Positions 59,496 through 64,000 of a stretch of DNA of 64,000 bases are shown here, piece by piece. Within the stretch, counting starts at the first letter, position 1. Each line of letters begins with the position of its first letter. The position numbers and the translations under genes were made by a program. The DNA comes from Quillaja saponaria (taxonomy: Eukaryota; Streptophyta; Magnoliopsida; Fabales; Quillajaceae): the NCBI GenBank assembly GCA_029379385.1, contig CM055613.1, positions 17,936,001 to 18,000,000 of the forward strand. The letters are read 5' to 3'. The notes beneath the pieces are model-generated. The model did not search any database, was not told where the DNA came from, and worked only from the letters and a program-made list of their open reading frames with translations.

Positions 59496-60082
59496 TGTAG
59501 AGATTTAGACCCCAATCTTGGTAATTTCTTAATTAGTTTATTTTTGTGGGAAAAAAATAACTAATTAGATATTGATAGGGATTTCTTAATTGCTTTATTC
59601 TTGGTAGGAAAGAAATAACTAATTAAATGTTGATGGGATTTCCTAATTAGATTTACCTTTGTAGGTAAATAAGTCTAATTAAATGATTGTAGGGTTTTCA
59701 TAAATTGGAAGAAAAAGTTTGCTTGTTAGGAAAGTCTTATATAGTATAAATATATGAGCTTGTGAGAGTTATAGGTATAAGAAAGAGAGAGATCTAATAT
59801 TTATAGGAGCCCTCTCAGGGGTAGGGTGCACGAAAGATTAGTAGAGATGTGGCCTAAGTGAATGAGAACACTATGTGTAGAGTGTACTCTTTCTATGTAA
59901 TCTTTCTTGGAATATTAGTGAATTATTTTCTGGATGCACGAAAGATTAATAGAAATGTGGCCTAAGTGAATAAGAACACTATGTGTAGAGTGTACTCTTT
60001 CTATATAATCTTTCTTGGAATATTAGTGAATTATTTTCTTATCCGTGGATGTAGGCAAGAGGTCGAACCACGTTATATTTTG
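59496..60082 (+). mobile_element. Copia-like 3' LTR, solo or truncated (right end approximate)
   Basis: Follows the polypurine tract and starts TGTAGAGATTTAG. TATAAATATA at about 59746-59755 is a likely TATA box. A GTGGATGTAGGCAAG..GTCGAACCACGT block at 60045-60073 is the typical R/U5 sequence of plant Copia LTRs. A 108-bp tandem duplication lies inside. Confidence 0.65.
59827..60042. repeat. 108-bp tandem duplication within the Copia LTR
   Basis: Copies at 59827-59934 and 59935-60042 both start TGCACGAAAGATTA and differ at only a few sites, so the duplication is younger than the LTR. Confidence 0.85.
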
Positions 60083-60540
60083 TGTTGATACATATTTAAG
60101 TAGTTGCTTGTAACTTTACTAAATAGTAGGGCTTTATCCCTACAATGTAAAGTTGCAGGCAACCACAGAAATAACACACAATATTTAACGTGAAAAAACC
60201 CTCCAACTGAGGGAAAAACCATGGGCAAAGGCAACAAACTAATTTCACTATCAATCAAAATAGATTACAATAATCTCCCTCTTTTTCACACAACTCTTAC
60301 TCTCACAATCCCAAACCAATTACAACCAATAACCCTACTCAAAAAAAACCCTACAGTAAATAGTACATACTCTACTTTATGGCTATACTTTTTCTCTGCC
60401 TCTTCTATTACTATTTATAATATATTGGCAACATCAACTACCAAAAAATCTAACCCTAATAGACTTATAGATCATAAGCCTAATAGCATCAAAAACTGAT
60501 ATTTCCTTTTTTTTTAAGAATTTAAGACACAAGCCCAACA
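60083..60540 (-). mobile_element. Copia-like LTR, minus strand (left end approximate)
   Basis: On the minus strand it starts TGTTGGGCTTGTGTCTTAAA at 60540, has a TATTATAAATAGT TATA-like motif (about 60410-60424) and a CCCATGGTTTTTCCCTCAGT block (60204-60223) with TTTTTTCACGTTAAATATTG after it, as in plant Copia LTRs. The low end may be at 60083 (ends CA) or a little higher. No TSD was found. Confidence 0.6.
60103..60163. repeat. 61-nt inverted repeat (hairpin) at the junction of the two Copia LTRs
   Basis: The outer 17-base arms GTTGCTTGTAACTTTAC and (complemented) GTTGCCTGCAACTTTAC match at 15 of 17 positions. An inner GTAGGG/CCCTAC pair adds six more base pairs. Confidence 0.7.
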
Positions 60541-60618
60541 ATACTCACTTACAAGCTTCAACTCAGCATCCAATCGTTCTTTCGAATATGGATAGCGCGG
60601 CTTCTTAAAAGTCTCCCT
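60541..60618 (-). pseudogene. RPS9: Ribosomal protein S9 (uS4) exon fragment
   Basis: Minus-strand reading gives [18 protein letters not shown] followed by KLVSEY, which matches residues about 13-36 of plant 40S protein S9 with three or four substitutions. S9 is an essential small-subunit protein. The fragment starts after an intron-like AG (TTAAATAGATAG) and stops exactly where the Copia-like LTR begins at 60540. No other S9 exon was found in the window. It is too short to function. Whether the LTR inserted into a pseudogene or the fragment was carried here cannot be decided. Confidence 0.7.
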
Positions 60619-60735
60619 ATCTATTTAATTATGAATGTTATTGTACAATCCAACAAAATGAACATAACAATTAAAATATATAAAAATAAATGCATGACAT
60701 AATTATAATTTTTTTTTAGCAATACTTAAGAAATC

Positions 60736-60741
60736 ATGTAT
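60736..60741. repeat. Target-site duplication, left copy, of the 60742-63958 element
   Basis: ATGTAT, identical to 63959-63964. The duplication proper is probably 5 bp with one extra chance match. Confidence 0.8.
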
Positions 60742-60997
60742 TGTTGGTGAGGAGGTCTCCTTAATGTGTCCGAGCTAGAGGTCTCCTCAATGCCTCCTAC
60801 TTGTCCGAGCTGGAGACCTGCAAGGGTGTGGTCTGGAGACCTGTCAGCACTCTGAAGCTCAAGTCAGTATCTAGAGAGATAAGGGGAGAGTTGTAAAGTG
60901 TAGAAAGATGGACCTTTTTTAAGAGTGTGAAAGCTTGTATTTATAGGGCCTTTGGTAGGCCTGGTCTTATTGGGCTGTGTTAATATTTGTATTAACA
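60742..60997 (-). repeat. 3' LTR of the GC-rich non-autonomous element (256 bp)
   Basis: Starts TGTTGGTG, ends GTATTAACA, and shares with 63757-63958 a long block (TGTCAGCACTC, GAAGCTCAAGTCAGTATCTAG, GAGTGTGAAAGCTTGTATTT). A GGAGGGACTTG purine tract adjoins it at 60998-61010. It is longer than the 5' LTR because of a duplicated GAGGTCTCC segment. Confidence 0.8.
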
Positions 60998-61170
60998 CAA
61001 GTCCCTCCAAAAACAAGTTCAAGGAATGAAGTGACTCGGACTTGAAGTCAGCTAAGGGCAAAACCACAGTGTTAATTGAGCTTTTTCCTAGCGGACAAGC
61101 TTTTGGCTCCAAGCCTTGCAACGTTAGGGTGAGCTCGTAGCTCTAACTTCCTTTGTCTTGGGCTGTAAAA

Positions 61171-61889
61171 TTTTCCTGCAACTATGGTCAAATAGTCAAT
61201 CTCAAAAGAAAATTTGTTAGGCACATATAAGGGTAAAACAATATGCTTTATAATTTAAAGGTTATGCAGTACTAGAGTCCACCTTTGGAGAGTTAAATAT
61301 TTGAGTGCGGACATTTTGCGGGCGAACTCGGTGGAGGCTTGGACTGCAGGATGGAAACCTAGCAGCCTCACTTGCCTGGACCGCGAGCACCGGGGAGGTC
61401 GAGTTCCCTGTCAGGGCCGTTGGATCGACCAGGTGAACCTCAACCATTTCCGACCCGAGTTTAGAGATTCTTGTGCAAACTCGGCGGAGGCTCAGACCGC
61501 AGGATGGAAACCAAGTGGCCTCGCTTGCCTGGACCGCGAGCACCGGGGAGGTCGAGTTCCCTATCAGGGCCGTTGGATCGACTAGGTGAACCTCAACCAT
61601 TTCCGACCCGGGTTTGGAGATTCTTGTGCGAACTCGGCGGAGGCTCGGACCGCAGGATGGAAAACTAGCGGCCTCGCTTGCCTGGACTGCAAGCACCGGG
61701 GAGGTCGAGTTCCCTGTCAGGGCTGTTGGATCGACTAGGTGAACCTCAACTGTTTCCGACCTGGGTTTGGAGATCTTGTATGATTGGTTTTGGGGGGACT
61801 ATGCCTCTCCCTTCCTACTTCACCTGCAGAAATTTCCTGCAATTATGGCTAAATGGCCGATCTCAATAGAAAATTCATTAGCCACATAT
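61171..61889. repeat. ~60-bp direct repeat bracketing the 153-bp array
   Basis: Copies at 61171-61230 and 61832-61889 share TTTCCTGCAA, TATGG, the AATCTCAA/GATCTCAA block and CACATAT. They enclose the whole array, so array and bracket form one unit. Confidence 0.75.
61319..61777. repeat. Three-copy 153-bp GC-rich tandem array
   Basis: The ACTCGG marker sits at 61326, 61479 and 61632, exactly 153 bp apart. Since 153 is 51 codons, open frames persist on both strands, for example a 51-residue repeat (GNSTSPVLAVQASEA) on the minus strand at 61262-61696. Copies are very similar to one another. Confidence 0.9.
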
Positions 61890-62850
61890 GATCATAAACA
61901 TGTAATGACATGCTTTCTGAATAAATATACAATAATATGTTAAAGATATAGTTGCATTGCAATTATCATTTTGATCAGACTATAAAGTGCAAGATGTAGG
62001 CGAGGTGAATTACTGGTCCACTACACCTAAGACGCCAATTATTTTTTCAAGTGAGTGATCGGCTCATCTTTGTGATGGCCTTATAATTATGGTGTTTTTT
62101 AGGCGATCTTATGAATCTTCAATGAATGATTTAATATTTTCAAGACTTGGAATATTTTTGTAGTTGATGAACATGTAATCCAACAATTAAGTAGATATAA
62201 ATTAAGTTGAGCATTCGATTCTAGTAGATTTGCATAAAGATATAAATTTGACAAGAGTTTCTATAAGAAAATAGAAGTTTGCAAGTAATTTGTGTAAAAT
62301 TTATAAAAATTTTAGGTCATTTAAAGAATTTTAGGGCCTATATGTAATTTTTTAGAATTACTTCGGTCAATTATATGATAATATAAAAGCCTGTAGACTA
62401 TTGTGCAATTAGTTTGAATCATTTAGGCAAATAATATAAATGTTAGGGGCATAATCGAAAAATACGAAAGAGTACACAGTAACTCTGTAAATTACTAAAG
62501 TTTCTAGCCACTTATGTAATTACCAAGAGATATGAGAGATTATGAAAAATAAATAACATATTGGGCCGAAGTTGTAAATTTATAAAATTTTGGGCCGTAA
62601 TGTAAGTATCTGAATCATTTGGACATTTTTCACAAAATATAAAAGTTTTAGGGCAAAATTGTAATAAGATAAACCTGGTTAAGTTGGTTCTAGGCCCGAG
62701 TTAGGCTTCTGGGCTGAGATGGAAGCTATTGAGGCGACCTATACACTGGGCTCGAGCTGGTTCTTGGCGGCCTGTGTTCTGGGCCGAGCTGAACAGGGAA
62801 GCGGAGCTTCTGGACTCGTAGGCCTTGATGTACATGGGCGAGCTATGACA

Positions 62851-63618
62851 CTATTGGGGTGATTTGGGCTGAAGTCCAAGCAGATCCGATTTGGGCGTTC
62901 TCCTAGATCTGGTGTGAATACCTGCAAGCAGACTACCTGCTGTGGAGGCGGTGATAACTCCAGCAGGATGGCGGTTTTGGCAGAGGTGCTCTTTCCGATC
63001 GAAGCGGTCGGTTGGGATATCTTGGTCGCCGGAACTCAACTGAAAATTGGCCCGCGGGACGCGACGCAAACGATTGGGCAGGAGGTGTGTATCGGCAGTG
63101 GCGACCTGGTGCCTGCGCCTGGTCAGAGGTGTCCTCAGTGGCGACTGGTGCATTCGGCTGGCGAGATGTCTCATCATCTGGGCGATATGCATTCGGCTGT
63201 GCAGGAGGTCTCCTTGGCGGGGCGATTGGTGCCTTCGTCTGGGCAGGTGTTCTCGGCGGGGGCGACCTGCATTTTGGCAAGAGGTCTCCTCGGAGGGGGC
63301 GACCTGGTCCATTCTGCTGGCAAGAGCTCGGCGGGGCGACCTGTGCATTCGGCTGGCGGGATGTCTCATCATCTGGGCAACCTGCATTCGGCTGTGCAGG
63401 AGGTCTCCCAGTCTGTTGCAGCGTGGGGGCACGTGAAAACTCCCATGAGGTAGCGGTTTGGCTAGGGAGTTCCGGAAGGTCTCCATCGATATTTCTGGCG
63501 GGCGTTCAGGTCTCTTGGTTGCTGGAATTTGGGCCAAAATGTGATGGAGAGCTGCTGTCAAAAGAAGACTTGGGCAGTGAAGGAGGTCTGCGAGGTGGGA
63601 GCTTATAATTTTTGGCAT
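62851..63618 (-). other. Open frame of 255 codons in the GC-rich block
   Basis: Starts about 140 bp after the primer binding site, where gag would begin in a coding element. The translation is Arg/Pro/His-rich and repetitive (SRMHIAQMMRH recurs), and matches no gag or other domain known to me. Plus-strand frames of similar length overlap it (62914-63453, 63012-63608), so openness is probably due to GC richness. Whether it is translated is unknown. Confidence 0.3.
63130..63415. repeat. 195-bp-spaced repeat in the GC-rich block
   Basis: GTGCATTCGGCTGGCG followed by ATGTCTCATCATCTGGGC and TGCATTCGGCTGTGCAGG occurs at 63148 and 63343, exactly 195 bp apart (65 codons). Smaller GGCGACCTG words are spread between and around the two copies. 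Confidence 0.85.
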
Positions 63619-63739
63619 GACATGTACAAAGAAAGGAGGTCTGCAAGTTGGGCATTAAAGTAGTTTGGGAATTTTTGAGTTTGGGATGTTGGCGAGATGA
63701 AGAGCTTAGTGGAATTTTAGTGGAATTTCATATGAATTT

Positions 63740-63756
63740 CTCACAGACGGCGCCAA
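63740..63756 (-). promoter_or_regulatory. Primer binding site of the 60742-63958 element
   Basis: Minus-strand TTGGCGCCGTCTGTGAG lies directly after the 5' LTR end. TGGCGCCGTCTGTG is a common plant Ty3/gypsy primer site. Confidence 0.8.
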
Positions 63757-63958
63757 TGTTAATATTAGATTTGTCTGAGGTGGAGGATGTGGTCTGAAAA
63801 CATGTCAGCACTCCGAAGCTCAAGTCAGTATCTAGAGAAATAAGGGAAGAGCTGTAAAGTGTATAGAGATTAACCTTTTATGAGAGTGTGAAAGCTTGTA
63901 TTTGTAGGATCTTTGGTGAGCCTGGACTTATTGGACTGTGTTAATATTTGTATTAACA
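63757..63958 (-). repeat. 5' LTR of the GC-rich non-autonomous element (202 bp)
   Basis: Starts TGTTAATATTAG and ends GTATTAACA; pairs with 60742-60997. The LTR ends carry a TGTTAATA/TATTAACA inverted pair. ATGTAT follows at 63959. Confidence 0.8.
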
Positions 63959-64000
63959 ATGTATGAAAAATGAAAAGAATACAAAACTATTAATATGATG

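Larger units (their letters stand above)
60742..63958 (-). mobile_element. Complete non-autonomous LTR element with GC-rich tandem arrays (3,217 bp)
   Basis: Short LTRs at both ends, a primer binding site TTGGCGCCGTCTGTGAG (63740-63756), a purine tract before the 3' LTR and a perfect ATGTAT duplication define the whole element. No gag, protease, RT or integrase was recognised. The internal region holds a 153-bp array (61319-61777) flanked by a ~60-bp direct repeat, an AT-rich stretch (61890-62690), and a GC-rich block (62690-63620) with a 195-bp-spaced repeat. The primer site is of the type used by Tat/Athila relatives, so such an element may have supplied enzymes (inferred). Confidence 0.85.

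Noticed and set aside
59496..60540. One Copia element with both LTRs in inverted order
   Set aside because: The two LTRs point in opposite directions, differ in sequence and have no internal region between them, so they are separate remnants.
61262..61696. 51-residue repeat protein encoded by the 153-bp array
   Set aside because: Frames are open on both strands because the unit is 51 codons long. Nothing indicates translation.
62914..63608. Long plus-strand frames in the GC-rich block as host genes
   Set aside because: They overlap a minus-strand frame of similar length, lie inside an LTR element, are repetitive, and match no domain. Open frames are expected in GC-rich arrays with unit lengths divisible by three.
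1..64000. CRISPR array
   Set aside because: No short direct repeats with regular unique spacers; the tandem repeats found are contiguous units of 108 to 195 bp in TEs.

Overview
The window looks like eudicot plant nuclear DNA: AT-rich, one recognisable spliced host gene, and everything else transposable elements (TEs) in several layers of nesting and decay. The species cannot be named from the sequence. No database search or alignment program was run; families were recognised by eye, and edges given as approximate are approximate.

Host genes. The only gene that looks intact is a two-exon CURLY FLAG LEAF 1-like (CFL1) WW-domain gene on the minus strand (21584-22269). A 78-bp in-frame fragment of ribosomal protein S9 (uS4) lies at 60541-60618, cut off exactly at a Copia-like LTR.

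Layout. 1-3176: end of a long solo LTR (called family X here). 3177-6410: AT-rich DNA with CACTA-like ends. 6880-8645: Athila (Ty3/gypsy) protease fragment. 8646-16873: X-type LTRs and Athila LTR pieces nested in one another; one X copy (11944-15219) has split an Athila LTR. 16905-20240: CACTA transposase remnant with two related tandem arrays. 20241-29580: gene-bearing part with CFL1, a Tourist-like MITE and an element with ~310-bp inverted arms. 29590-30480: chromovirus integrase fragment and two SINE-like pieces. 30478-~36000: X solo LTR with a second X copy inside it. 37000-47400: decayed Athila element (minus strand) whose integrase is split by a 5-kb hAT element (38169-43199). 47540-58650: minus-strand LINE split between ORF1 and ORF2 by a structurally complete Athila derivative (50043-56859) that carries gag and protease only. 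59496-60540: two Copia-like LTRs in opposite orientation. 60742-63958: complete LTR element without reverse transcriptase, with GC-rich tandem arrays.

How it fits together. The TE genes are broken by stops and frameshifts, and catalytic residues are lost (protease Asp to Tyr, integrase Glu to Lys), so no element here appears able to move by itself. The two best-preserved structures, 50043-56859 and 60742-63958, are non-autonomous: each has paired LTRs, a primer binding site and a target-site duplication (TSD) but no polymerase, so they would have needed enzymes from elsewhere.
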